7,463 nt of DNA from Methanobacterium sp. (lineage in GTDB: Archaea; Methanobacteriota; Methanobacteria; Methanobacteriales; Methanobacteriaceae), in contig JACWMK010000081.1 in the NCBI GenBank assembly GCA_015661405.1, forward strand, positions 1 through 7,463, in the 5' to 3' direction. The notes under the pieces were generated by a model. That model was not told where the DNA came from. It saw nothing but the letters and a program-made list of their open reading frames with translations, and searched no databases. The translations under genes were made by a program, and so were the position numbers. Below are positions 1 through 5,399 of this stretch, one piece after another; the stretch's first letter is position 1; every line of letters starts with the position of its first letter.

Positions 1-195
1 GTAGTTACAACAGAAAAAGGAAAAAAATGGATCAAAGAAGCCGAAAATGAAGTTAATGAATATGTAGAAAAAGGCTTATCCAGATTATCAAATGATGAAC
101 AAGAAACATTTATCGAACTATTCTCAAAATTTATAGGAGAAACAAATTCCACACAATACGAAAAACTGATAGAAGAACTCCGTGACGAGCCATAA
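1..195 (+). CDS. MarR-type winged-helix transcriptional regulator, C-terminal fragment
   Basis: The open frame enters from the left edge and ends at TAA 193-195, giving the last 64 residues of a protein. It begins with VTTEKGKKWIKEAE, which matches the 'LTxxG' segment that follows the wing of MarR-family winged-helix domains. A long charged helix comes next, then LSNDEQETFIELFSKFIGE, the usual 'Ls-eE-l--ll-kl' dimerisation helix of that family. MarR proteins are dimeric DNA-binding regulators that usually control their own operon and respond to small ligands. The DNA-recognition helix lies outside the window, so family membership rests only on the C-terminal pattern. The next gene's Shine-Dalgarno site overlaps this stop codon, so the two are probably co-transcribed, and this protein is the likely local regulator of the two membrane proteins downstream. 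A PadR-like regulator is a less likely alternative. Confidence 0.65.
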   Translation, partial: VVTTEKGKKWIKEAENEVNEYVEKGLSRLSNDEQETFIELFSKFIGETNSTQYEKLIEELRDEP

Positions 196-212
196 AGGAG
201 CGAATTTATAAA

Positions 213-872
213 ATGACTAATAATCTTGATACTTCTAAAAAAAATCATAGAATTTATATTATTTGCGGCATAATTATGCCCATCCTCTTTACACTCCTAA
301 TAATTATAGAAAGTCTTCTAAGACCAGGATACAGTCAAATCCACACTGAAATAAGTTATCTTGGAATTGGTCCTTATTCAATAATTCAAAACACGAATTT
401 CATCATTTCCGGTTTTCTATCAATCGCTTTTGCAATAGGCCTCGGCTTCAGCATATCAGCCCACACAAAACAAAAGGTAAAAAACATCATTGAATTATTA
501 TTAATTATATTCGGAGTTGGAGTAACATTCGCAGGAATTTCTTTAATATTAGTTTCAGTATTCACAACCGATTACTTTTTTTATATGATACATTTACTTG
601 CAACTTTCGTTGCGTTTTTCACCATAATAATAGCCCAAATACTGATTTGGTGGGCTCTAAGAAGAACTAAAACTACAATATGGGGATATTATCCTAAATT
701 TTCACTGTTAACTGGATTAATATCAATCGTGATGCTTATAATATTCTTGTATACAATTACCAGTTCATACCAAGGATTAACCGAACGATTATTCGTAGCA
801 ATTCCTCTTATTTGGATTGAAGTGACCGGATTAAAATTATATTCAAATAATCAAATGAAGGTGGTAGGATAA
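213..872 (+). CDS. DUF998 family six-helix membrane protein
   Basis: This is a 219-residue integral membrane protein. Hydrophobic helices are visible at about residues 14-33, 60-82, 91-117, 124-148, 163-183 and 191-209, and the N-terminus is short and polar. The segment RPGYSQIHTEISYLG (about 37-51), just after helix 1, followed by QNTNFIISGFL, is the hallmark of the DUF998 family. Those proteins are about 200 residues long with six helices and have no established biochemical role. The start ATG at 213 is supported by AAAGGAG at 194-200, which overlaps the stop codon of the upstream regulator and suggests translational coupling. The downstream gene starts inside this gene's stop codon (TAATG). 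The operon setting suggests a membrane function controlled by the MarR-type protein, possibly in response to a membrane-active or toxic compound; that is inference. The family call is fairly sure and the function is unknown. Confidence 0.85.
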   Translation: MTNNLDTSKKNHRIYIICGIIMPILFTLLIIIESLLRPGYSQIHTEISYLGIGPYSIIQNTNFIISGFLSIAFAIGLGFSISAHTKQKVKNIIELLLIIFGVGVTFAGISLILVSVFTTDYFFYMIHLLATFVAFFTIIIAQILIWWALRRTKTTIWGYYPKFSLLTGLISIVMLIIFLYTITSSYQGLTERLFVAIPLIWIEVTGLKLYSNNQMKVVG

Positions 873-1327
873 TGCTGTTTTATGATGAAATATTATTATG
901 GTTGTTTGTTATGAATATAGGCATTGTCTTTGGGGCTGGAATTTATGAAGCCAGAATCATTGTATCAGAATGGGCTAATTCCCCATCTACATATCGATGG
1001 CCTGACACTGGACAAAAATTTTGGGTTTTCGTGACAACAGTACCACTCACAATACTCTGCCTTGCAAATTTAATAGCAGCTTATTTCTTCCATGGTGTAG
1101 GAGGTGATTGGTGGCTGATTTCATCAATAATCATTGTTATAGAAAGAATTTTTACTTTCTCCTATTTCATTCCGAAAGGGTTAAAATTACAGCAAGGAAC
1201 CGAAAGTATATCTAAACCTCAACTAAAAAAGATGGTCACACAATGGAAGCATTTAAATTATATACGCCAAATAATAACTCTTATGGCCTGGATTTTAGCC
1301 TTAATAGCCTTTTCCTTAATAATCTAA
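872..1327 (+). CDS. four-helix membrane protein, DUF1772/anthrone oxygenase-like
   Basis: This is a 151-residue membrane protein with four hydrophobic segments at about residues 7-26, 50-72, 79-99 and 131-150. The first helix runs into FGAGIYEARIIVSEW, and later come a QKFWVF segment and a WKHLNYIRQIITLMAWI segment before the last helix. This pattern (Gly-rich helix 1 followed by an 'E-R-V-P-W'-like turn, and a conserved Trp-x-x-x-Asn-x-x-R before helix 4) resembles small membrane proteins grouped with DUF1772, the anthrone oxygenase-like family. The match is by eye and moderate. The start ATG overlaps the preceding stop by one base (TAATG), and GGTGG at 860-864 is a plausible Shine-Dalgarno site. 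It is the last gene of the regulator-DUF998-this-gene operon. No catalytic residues can be assigned with confidence. Confidence 0.6.
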   Translation: MLFYDEILLWLFVMNIGIVFGAGIYEARIIVSEWANSPSTYRWPDTGQKFWVFVTTVPLTILCLANLIAAYFFHGVGGDWWLISSIIIVIERIFTFSYFIPKGLKLQQGTESISKPQLKKMVTQWKHLNYIRQIITLMAWILALIAFSLII

Positions 1328-1434
1328 AGCTCCTGATAATAATTTCTCATCTGAATTTAGGTTAATAGGATCTTTATGTATAAGAGACTATATTTAGGTT
1401 CAAGAACTATTTTTCAGAGTCTTTATTGAATTTA

Positions 1435-1449
1435 CTTTTATTTTTTATT
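1435..1449 (+). terminator. oligo-T terminator after the MarR-DUF998 operon
   Basis: CTTTTATTTTTTATT on the plus strand is an oligo-T tract of the kind that stops archaeal RNA polymerase without a hairpin. It lies about 110 bases past the last stop of the operon. No stable stem precedes it. Confidence 0.4.
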
Positions 1450-1496
1450 CAGGGATTTTAGGATGAAACTGTTAAATTAAAACTAGATTAATTTAA

Positions 1497-1523
1497 ATGT
1501 AGGGGGCTTTCGCCCTCCTACAT
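1497..1523. other. isolated GC-rich hairpin (possible structured RNA or repeat)
   Basis: ATGTAGG at 1497-1503 pairs with CCTACAT at 1517-1523, and GGGC at 1504-1507 pairs with GCCC at 1512-1515. The loop is TTTC and T1516 is a single bulged base. That gives 11 base pairs with seven G-C pairs in a region that is otherwise around 75-80% A+T. No T-tract follows directly on either strand, so it is not a classical intrinsic terminator. It could be part of a small RNA, a protein-binding site, or one copy of a dispersed intergenic repeat. Confidence 0.5.
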
Positions 1524-1594
1524 GCGTTATATGACTTTGTATTGAAATTTTTATAGAAAAAAATAATAGCTATATAATTGAAGCAGATTAATTT

Positions 1595-1606
1595 AAAAAA
1601 AATAAA
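1595..1606 (-). terminator. oligo-T terminator for the DUF4013 gene
   Basis: The run of eight A on the plus strand at 1595-1602 gives CTTTATTTTTTTT on the minus strand, about 85 bases beyond the DUF4013 stop. A second seven-base A run at 1557-1563 would act as a back-up. The call rests only on the oligo-T rule for archaeal termination. Confidence 0.4.
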
Positions 1607-1688
1607 GTTATAATCCTCTCCAAACGTAGAAATATTTGGAAAAGATTTTATAATAATCCTAAATTTTTATTTTACTTTCAACAAATTC

Positions 1689-2411
1689 TTACTCTGTTTT
1701 AGTTTCATCTACAGACTCAATGGATGATACTGCTGTTTTTTGGACCTCATCACCAGATTTGAATATCAAAGCAACTGATCTTCCACTATAAATGGAAAGA
1801 TATGAGTAGATCACTAATATTGCAATGATAACTCCTAAATATGGGATTAATCGCAAAATATCAGCGATAATAAAAAGCACTATTGTAATGATGATCGTTA
1901 ATATATACCATACAATATATTTTTCCCATCCTATTTTAGATATTCTTTCAAGTATTTCACTAAATTTAAAAGCAGCTTTAAGTTCATCATAATAAGCCAT
2001 ATTCGCTAAAGCTATAGTTGCAAATAATGTGAGAATGAGAAGTAGTATTATACCAACTATAAAAGTTAAGAAAAATTCAAAATAGACTGACGAACTGATT
2101 ATGGTTCCAATTATAACTCCAGATACTAACCCAATGATACCAACAAAGATTATGATTAATGGAATTATTAAGTAAGCTAACTCAACAATATAAACTTTGA
2201 AACCATCAATAAGCATTCCACCCCAATCATCGAATTCCGGAGGTTCATCATAACCCGCAAGAGTTGATTTAATAACTCTCAACGTATATCCCGCACCAAA
2301 TGCTAGAATAACGGTAAGATTTAGAATTAATAAAATACCTTGAATTAATACTTTCTTCCAATCAGAAAAAGGATACCTAATTGCATTAGAAATAACTTCT
2401 GTAACATCCAT
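1689..2411 (-). CDS. DUF4013 family membrane protein
   Basis: This 240-residue protein is highly hydrophobic. The segment GYTLRVIKSTLAG followed by a short acidic stretch DEPPEFDDW and then GGMLIDGFKV (about residues 41-73) is the diagnostic core of DUF4013, a family abundant in Methanobacteriales, often in several copies per genome. A helix at about 21-41 precedes that core. Long hydrophobic stretches at about 75-101, 108-138, 165-186 and 189-210 follow, and the C-terminal tail of about 25 residues is polar and acidic and probably cytoplasmic. The function is unknown; the family is sometimes compared with glycerophosphoryl diester phosphodiesterase membrane-domain-like or YciC-like proteins, but nothing here shows catalysis. 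The start ATG has a G-rich element (GGGGGAT on the minus strand, 2422-2428) about 13 bases upstream and a TATA-like box beyond it. It is a single-gene transcript to judge from its own promoter and terminator. Confidence 0.85.
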   Translation of the reverse strand: MDVTEVISNAIRYPFSDWKKVLIQGILLILNLTVILAFGAGYTLRVIKSTLAGYDEPPEFDDWGGMLIDGFKVYIVELAYLIIPLIIIFVGIIGLVSGVIIGTIISSSVYFEFFLTFIVGIILLLILTLFATIALANMAYYDELKAAFKFSEILERISKIGWEKYIVWYILTIIITIVLFIIADILRLIPYLGVIIAILVIYSYLSIYSGRSVALIFKSGDEVQKTAVSSIESVDETKTE

Positions 2412-2452
2412 TTTACTACTAATCCCCCAAAAATTAAGTTCACGTTTTTAAC

Positions 2453-2461
2453 TTTTATATT
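2453..2461 (-). promoter_or_regulatory. TATA box of the DUF4013 gene
   Basis: On the minus strand this reads AATATAAAA. Archaeal start sites lie about 25 bases downstream of the TATA centre, which places initiation near 2431. The resulting leader of about 20 bases just includes the G-rich ribosome-binding element. Confidence 0.45.
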
Positions 2462-2551
2462 GGTTTTTAATTTAGTTATAATCACATAAATTTTTATTGG
2501 ATCAAAAATTTTTTTAATTATTTATTTGGAATCAACCCTGAATTTTTATTT

Positions 2552-2572
2552 TAATAATAATAATAATAATAA
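2552..2572. repeat. trinucleotide microsatellite (TAA)7
   Basis: Seven uninterrupted TAA units lie in the intergenic space upstream of the DUF4013 promoter and downstream of the receiver gene. Such tracts are prone to slippage and may vary in length between strains. It is too far from the DUF4013 TATA box (about 90 bases) for an obvious spacing effect. Confidence 0.8.
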
Positions 2573-2582
2573 TTTAAAGAAC

Positions 2583-2640
2583 AAAATTTAGAATGGTTTA
2601 TAAAAGCGTTATTAAGTATTAAATTGATTTATTTAAGTTT
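2583..2640 (-). repeat. 58-bp direct repeat, copy A: relic of a TPR-gene 3' end
   Basis: This stretch aligns with 3139-3195 at roughly 85-88% identity, counted by eye with three single-base gaps. It includes an identical 14-base block GTATTAAATTGATT. In copy B the same sequence is the last ~17 codons and stop of the TPR gene. Here the frame is broken by stops and single-base indels, so it is non-coding. It lies directly downstream of the receiver gene, in the same orientation as copy B. Confidence 0.6.
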
Positions 2641-2667
2641 AGTATAGACTACAGTACTTTATTTTAT

Positions 2668-3024
2668 CTAAAGAAATGCTTTTGAGATACAATATTCTAA
2701 ATGCTCCTGCGTTATAGGTTCACTTAAAATAATAGCATCTTCTGTTAGTTGCAATGATTTATTTAAACAGTTTTTATAAAAAACACTTAGATAAATAATT
2801 GGAATTTTATAAAGACTCGCTATTTTCCTTGCAGCTTCCACACCCTTCATTTCACCCTTTAATTTTATATTGATTAAAACTAGATTAGGATTTAAATCAT
2901 CTGCTTTATGTATTGCTTCTTCCCCAGTGGAAGCCACAGCAACTACGTTATGACCTAAATTATGTAAAGATTCTTTCAAATCCAAAACAATACTAGATTC
3001 ATTTTCAACGATTAAAATATCCAT
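2668..3024 (-). CDS. stand-alone receiver-domain protein lacking phosphorylation residues (pseudo-receiver)
   Basis: This 118-residue protein is a single response-regulator receiver (CheY-like) domain with no output domain. The fold is clear: MDILIVENESS at the N-terminus, then STGEEAIHKADDLNPNLVLI, KGVEAARKIA, IPIIYLS and a final helix. The family type matches the stand-alone receivers that accompany PAS-type histidine kinases in Methanobacterium. The chemistry is altered. The acidic pair is E7-N8 instead of Glu/Asp-Asp, the phospho-acceptor Asp is N52 (in LVLINIKL), and the conserved Lys before Pro is E102 (in LSEPI). Only the Ser/Thr site (S80) remains. Phosphotransfer by the normal route is therefore unlikely, and the protein may act as a fixed-state binding partner. 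The start ATG follows AGGGATG-like sequence 11-17 bases upstream and a TATA box. Length and hydrophobic pattern are otherwise normal, with no frameshift, so it is not simply decaying. Confidence 0.88.
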   Translation of the reverse strand: MDILIVENESSIVLDLKESLHNLGHNVVAVASTGEEAIHKADDLNPNLVLINIKLKGEMKGVEAARKIASLYKIPIIYLSVFYKNCLNKSLQLTEDAIILSEPITQEHLEYCISKAFL

Positions 3025-3067
3025 AAAAGATCTACATCCCTACATTTTTAACATTAATTTCTATTTC

Positions 3068-3077
3068 ATATTTAAAA
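3068..3077 (-). promoter_or_regulatory. TATA box of the pseudo-receiver gene
   Basis: The minus strand reads TTTTAAATAT, close to the archaeal TATA consensus. It predicts a start site near 3046 and a leader of about 22 bases before the ATG at 3024. Confidence 0.45.
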
Positions 3078-3110
3078 TCAAAATGTGATTCCAAGCCAAA
3101 TCAAAACTAA

Positions 3111-3126
3111 ATTTTTTTAAAAAAAT
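3111..3126 (-). terminator. terminator downstream of the TPR gene
   Basis: ATTTTTTTAAAAAAAT is a perfect 16-base palindrome and gives seven consecutive T on the minus strand, 18 bases beyond the TPR stop codon. It separates the TPR gene from the receiver gene, which has its own TATA box, so the two are probably not one operon. Confidence 0.5.
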
Positions 3127-3138
3127 ATTCTAAATTAT

Positions 3139-3195
3139 GAAATTTATAGTTGTTTATAAAGCTTTATTAAAGTATTAAATTGATTAATTAAGTTT
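3139..3195 (-). repeat. 58-bp direct repeat, copy B: intact 3' end of the TPR gene
   Basis: This is the partner of the repeat at 2583-2640. It covers the last ~17 codons, the stop codon and five bases beyond. The offset between copies is about 556 bp, so the whole receiver gene with its promoter lies between them. Confidence 0.6.
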
Positions 3196-3905
3196 TGTGA
3201 GTTATTGAAGTTATTTGGTAATTTAACCGCATATTCTGGATTATAATGTAAAGCCTTTTTATAACATTTCATTGATTCTTCATGGTTCCCCATTTCATCA
3301 TATATCACGCCTTTAAAATTCCAACCGATGAAATTGGTGGGTTGATCTATTTTTAATATATCATCAGCATAATACAATGCTGTTTCATATCTTTTAAGAT
3401 GAAAAAGGACAGCACCTCTAGTATAAAATCGTATTATATTAATGTTTTCCTTCTGCAGTGATTGATTAAAACTTAAAGACATTTGAACAGCCTTAACTGA
3501 GGATTCAAAAGCTTCATCATATCTTTCAAACCCAATAAGGGCCCATGAAATACCGGACCATGCAACAGGATTATTATGATTCAAGTTATATTCATAAAAA
3601 TAATCAAACGCCTGATGATAATTAAAATTATCAAGTAATTCAAAACCATCACATAATTCAGATATTATCCTACTATTTGCGAAACTTTGCCAAAAAAACC
3701 AAAAGATTATTAAAAAAAGTGGAATACTATAAAAAATGAAAATATTTATAAAATGATTTATTATGAAAAGATAAATTAGGGAAATAATTACTATTATCCA
3801 ATATGGAAATAAAATCAGTCGATTTATCTTACTAGAAACAAAACTTTTACGATAATTCAAATTGATTCCAAAAATTATGAAAAAACCACCGATCAACAGG
3901 AGCAA
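3144..3905 (-). CDS. membrane-anchored TPR protein (main open frame; true 5' end frameshifted)
   Basis: The main frame encodes 253 residues from a TTG codon, but this is almost certainly not the native start. The frame stays open upstream to 3989 and that part is also membrane-like, with a WPSQP turn between two helices. In the 253-residue numbering, hydrophobic helices lie at about 1-15, 28-49 and 50-73. A cytoplasmic part with three or four TPR units at about 88-112, 113-142, 158-187 and 192-222 follows. Typical TPR spacing is seen in RYDEAFESSVKAV, RYETALYYADDILKID and NHEESMKCYKKALHYNP. TPR units are helical protein-interaction scaffolds, so the protein probably docks partners at the membrane; the partner is unknown. 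No Shine-Dalgarno site supports the TTG. A good promoter, ribosome-binding site and ATG lie at 4066 in another frame (see the separate entry). With one base restored near 3953-3989, the product would be about 307 residues. Confidence 0.75.
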   Translation of the reverse strand: MLLLIGGFFIIFGINLNYRKSFVSSKINRLILFPYWIIVIISLIYLFIINHFINIFIFYSIPLFLIIFWFFWQSFANSRIISELCDGFELLDNFNYHQAFDYFYEYNLNHNNPVAWSGISWALIGFERYDEAFESSVKAVQMSLSFNQSLQKENINIIRFYTRGAVLFHLKRYETALYYADDILKIDQPTNFIGWNFKGVIYDEMGNHEESMKCYKKALHYNPEYAVKLPNNFNNSQNLINQFNTLIKLYKQL

Positions 3906-3952
3906 AGGTTGTGAAGGCCAAGTAAAAACAGATGAAACGATTAATAATAAAC

Positions 3953-4066
3953 CTAAAGCAATACAAATAATAATAAATATCCATAATATTTAATAAGAAT
4001 ATTATTTGATGCTTTTTCATAGGCTTGTGAATCAAAACCAAATTTTCGAGGATCCACGTTTTTCAT
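3953..4066 (-). pseudogene. 5' coding segment of the TPR gene in a shifted frame
   Basis: From ATG 4064-4066 the minus strand encodes 37 residues beginning MKNVDPRKFGFDSQAYEKAS and continuing KYYGYLLLFVLL before TAG at 3953-3955. The N-terminus is polar and coding-like, then becomes a transmembrane helix exactly where the main TPR frame picks up IALGLLLIVSS. The two frames overlap between about 3953 and 3989. A minus-one change there, or one lost base, joins them into a continuous helix. The start has AAAGGA at 4075-4080 about nine bases upstream and a TATA box at about 4119-4126, so this is where transcription and translation should begin. A separate 37-residue peptide is the alternative. 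I favour a single-base deletion (mutation or sequencing error), because no canonical slippery heptamer is visible in the overlap. Confidence 0.55.
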
Positions 4067-4074
4067 TTTATATT

Positions 4075-4080
4075 TCCTTT
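4075..4080 (-). promoter_or_regulatory. Shine-Dalgarno site that fixes the TPR gene start at 4066
   Basis: The minus strand reads AAAGGA, eight bases before the ATG at 4066. No comparable site precedes the TTG at 3905 or the ATG at 4020. This is the main reason for placing the real start in the other frame. Confidence 0.6.
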
Positions 4081-4115
4081 TTAATTCAAAATTTTTTCTT
4101 AATCCTTAAAATTTT

Positions 4116-4127
4116 CTTTTATATAAC
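4116..4127 (-). promoter_or_regulatory. TATA box of the TPR gene
   Basis: The minus strand reads GTTATATAAAAG. The predicted start site is near 4096, giving a leader of about 30 bases that contains the Shine-Dalgarno site. It is divergent from the promoter of the DUF2207 gene. Confidence 0.5.
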
Positions 4128-4167
4128 TAGTAATTTGAATGTATCTTACTCACTCCAATATTAATAA

Positions 4168-4184
4168 ACTGATATTCAATCAGT
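4168..4184. promoter_or_regulatory. dyad between divergent promoters (possible operator)
   Basis: ACTGAT at 4168-4173 and ATCAGT at 4179-4184 form a perfect 6-bp inverted repeat around ATTCA. It lies between the TATA boxes of the divergent TPR and DUF2207 genes, about 45 bases upstream of one and 70 of the other. Size and placement suit a dimeric repressor or activator site, but short dyads are common in AT-rich DNA. Confidence 0.25.
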
Positions 4185-4250
4185 CAAACGAATCCTGAAA
4201 AAACCGCTTATATTAATTCTTAATTAATAGTAACGATTAATATTTCAAAC

Positions 4251-4258
4251 TTTATTAA
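4251..4258 (+). promoter_or_regulatory. TATA-like box of the DUF2207 gene
   Basis: TTTATTAA, preceded by CAAAC, predicts a start site near 4280 and a ~30-base leader holding the GGAGG at 4293-4297. That Shine-Dalgarno site is 13 bases from the ATG at 4311, which is longer than usual. Confidence 0.35.
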
Positions 4259-4310
4259 TTAGATTTATTAGTAATATGTGAAATTAAATTTTGGAGGCTA
4301 AAACATTAAT

Positions 4311-5342
4311 ATGAATCTTTATACACTAATATCAGTTATATTATTATTAGGATGCTTCATTCCATTATTAATTTGGTTCTTCTTCGGAAAAGAACCTAGA
4401 ATCGGTTATAAAGCTGAATACGAGCGTGATACACCTACTGATGATCCTCCAGCTATTGTAAATGCTATATGTGGGCCGGGGTTTTCTAAGAATATAGGCG
4501 AACCCGATATGGATGGATTCAAAGCCACGATAATGGATTTAATCAATAGGAAATATTTGCTAGTTATAGATAAATCAGACACTAAAGAAGAAGATAAAGA
4601 TGATGCAGGTGAATTGTGTCTTATTTATCTAAAAGTTAATCCAGATAATGATTATTCTAATCTTAAAATATTTGAAAATGATGTTATAAATTTTCTAAAA
4701 TCATTTGAACATGATGGTTTTATATCACTAGATAAGATTTGTGAGGATCTAATCAATAATAATACTGCAAAATTATTCAGGGAATCATATCATCATTGGA
4801 AGAATGATATACATAATAAAGTTCTAACTGACGATGTTCTTAAGAAAATATTCGATAAGAAGGGTGATATTTACGAAGATATTTTCGGCGGTTTAGGATT
4901 AATAATAGCAATCATAATATTCATAACAGCCGCCATTTATCTACCCGGTGTAAGTCTAATCTTATATTCATCCATAATATTAGGGATCGTAGCGATAGGT
5001 GCATTGACTATACCTCAAAGAATAGAAGGACACTGGACTACAAATGGAGAGGAATACGATGCTAAATGGCATAACTTCAAAAAATATGTTCATAATTCCA
5101 ATTTAATAAAAGAATATCCACCAGAATCCATTGAAATATGGAATAAATATCTAATTTATGCCACAGCATTAGGAATTGAAGAACCCGTTCTTAAAGCCAT
5201 GGAATTAAACGTTCCCAAAGAACAGTTAAAAACAAGCGAAGTTTACATGTTTAATTATTACGGTGGATATAAACTCCTTAAATCATCATTAGATGTTGGA
5301 ATGACCACAATAAACCAAAACATAAGAGAAACCAGATTATGA
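4311..5342 (+). CDS. DUF2207-type membrane protein, short form without the N-terminal domain
   Basis: This is a 343-residue protein. A first helix at about residues 5-25 is followed by FFGKEPRIGYKAEYERD and then TPTDDPPAIVNAICG (about 41-55). EPDMDGFKATIMDLINRKYL (64-83) begins a soluble segment that looks winged-helix-like. A pair of helices follows at about 194-213 and 215-233, and near the end is WNKYLIYATALGIEEPV (277-293). These are characteristic blocks of DUF2207 predicted membrane proteins. Full-length members are usually about 550-600 residues, with a signal peptide and an extracellular beta-rich domain ahead of the first of these helices, and often a Gly-rich tail. Both are missing here. 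A stop lies a few codons upstream in frame, so the N-terminal domain is not simply mis-started. GGAGG at 4293-4297 supports the start. The function of the family is unknown. This could be a genuine short paralogue or a truncated gene that acquired a new start. Confidence 0.8.
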   Translation: MNLYTLISVILLLGCFIPLLIWFFFGKEPRIGYKAEYERDTPTDDPPAIVNAICGPGFSKNIGEPDMDGFKATIMDLINRKYLLVIDKSDTKEEDKDDAGELCLIYLKVNPDNDYSNLKIFENDVINFLKSFEHDGFISLDKICEDLINNNTAKLFRESYHHWKNDIHNKVLTDDVLKKIFDKKGDIYEDIFGGLGLIIAIIIFITAAIYLPGVSLILYSSIILGIVAIGALTIPQRIEGHWTTNGEEYDAKWHNFKKYVHNSNLIKEYPPESIEIWNKYLIYATALGIEEPVLKAMELNVPKEQLKTSEVYMFNYYGGYKLLKSSLDVGMTTINQNIRETRL

Positions 5343-5349
5343 GGCGTAA

Positions 5350-5399
5350 TTTGAAGGAGATTAACATGATATTATCCTTCAAAAATTTTTTATTTTATT
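5350..5399 (+). terminator. hairpin plus T-tract terminator after DUF2207
   Basis: TTTGAAGGA at 5350-5358 pairs perfectly with TCCTTCAAA at 5375-5383 (nine base pairs, 16-base loop). AATTTTTTATTTTATT follows immediately. It begins eight bases after the DUF2207 stop, the expected place for a terminator. The left arm also contains a Shine-Dalgarno-like GAAGGAG, followed by an 11-codon ORF at 5366-5401 that is probably fortuitous. Confidence 0.5.

Larger units (their letters stand above)
1328..1688. other. non-coding convergent intergenic region
   Basis: There is no credible open reading frame on either strand over these ~360 bases between two convergent genes. The stretch contains oligo-T terminator-like tracts for the plus-strand operon and for the minus-strand DUF4013 gene. 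It also holds a GC-rich hairpin at 1497-1523 that stands out sharply from the AT-rich surroundings. A 13-base direct repeat, AGATTAATTTAAA, occurs at 1485-1497 and again at 1585-1597, exactly 100 bp apart and bracketing the hairpin. It is low in complexity and may be chance. Confidence 0.6.

Noticed and set aside
1485..1597. 13-base direct repeats 100 bp apart considered as attachment or target-site duplications
   Set aside because: The repeat is nearly all A and T, there is no element between the copies other than the short hairpin, and no integrase or transposase is present.
2552..2572. (TAA)7 considered as part of a CRISPR-like or phase-variation array
   Set aside because: It is a plain trinucleotide tract with no spacers, outside any coding frame and too far from the promoter to act as an evident switch.
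3953..3989. Programmed minus-one ribosomal frameshift in the TPR gene
   Set aside because: No X-XXY-YYZ slippery heptamer or downstream structure is visible. A simple one-base deletion or sequencing error explains the data more cheaply, though it is not excluded.
3847..4041. 64-codon minus-strand open frame overlapping the TPR gene 5' region
   Set aside because: It opens with TTG, has no Shine-Dalgarno site, and overlaps the membrane-helix coding part of the TPR frame. An internal ATG at 4020 (MKKHQ...) also lacks a ribosome-binding site. The frame starting at 4066 has far better signals.
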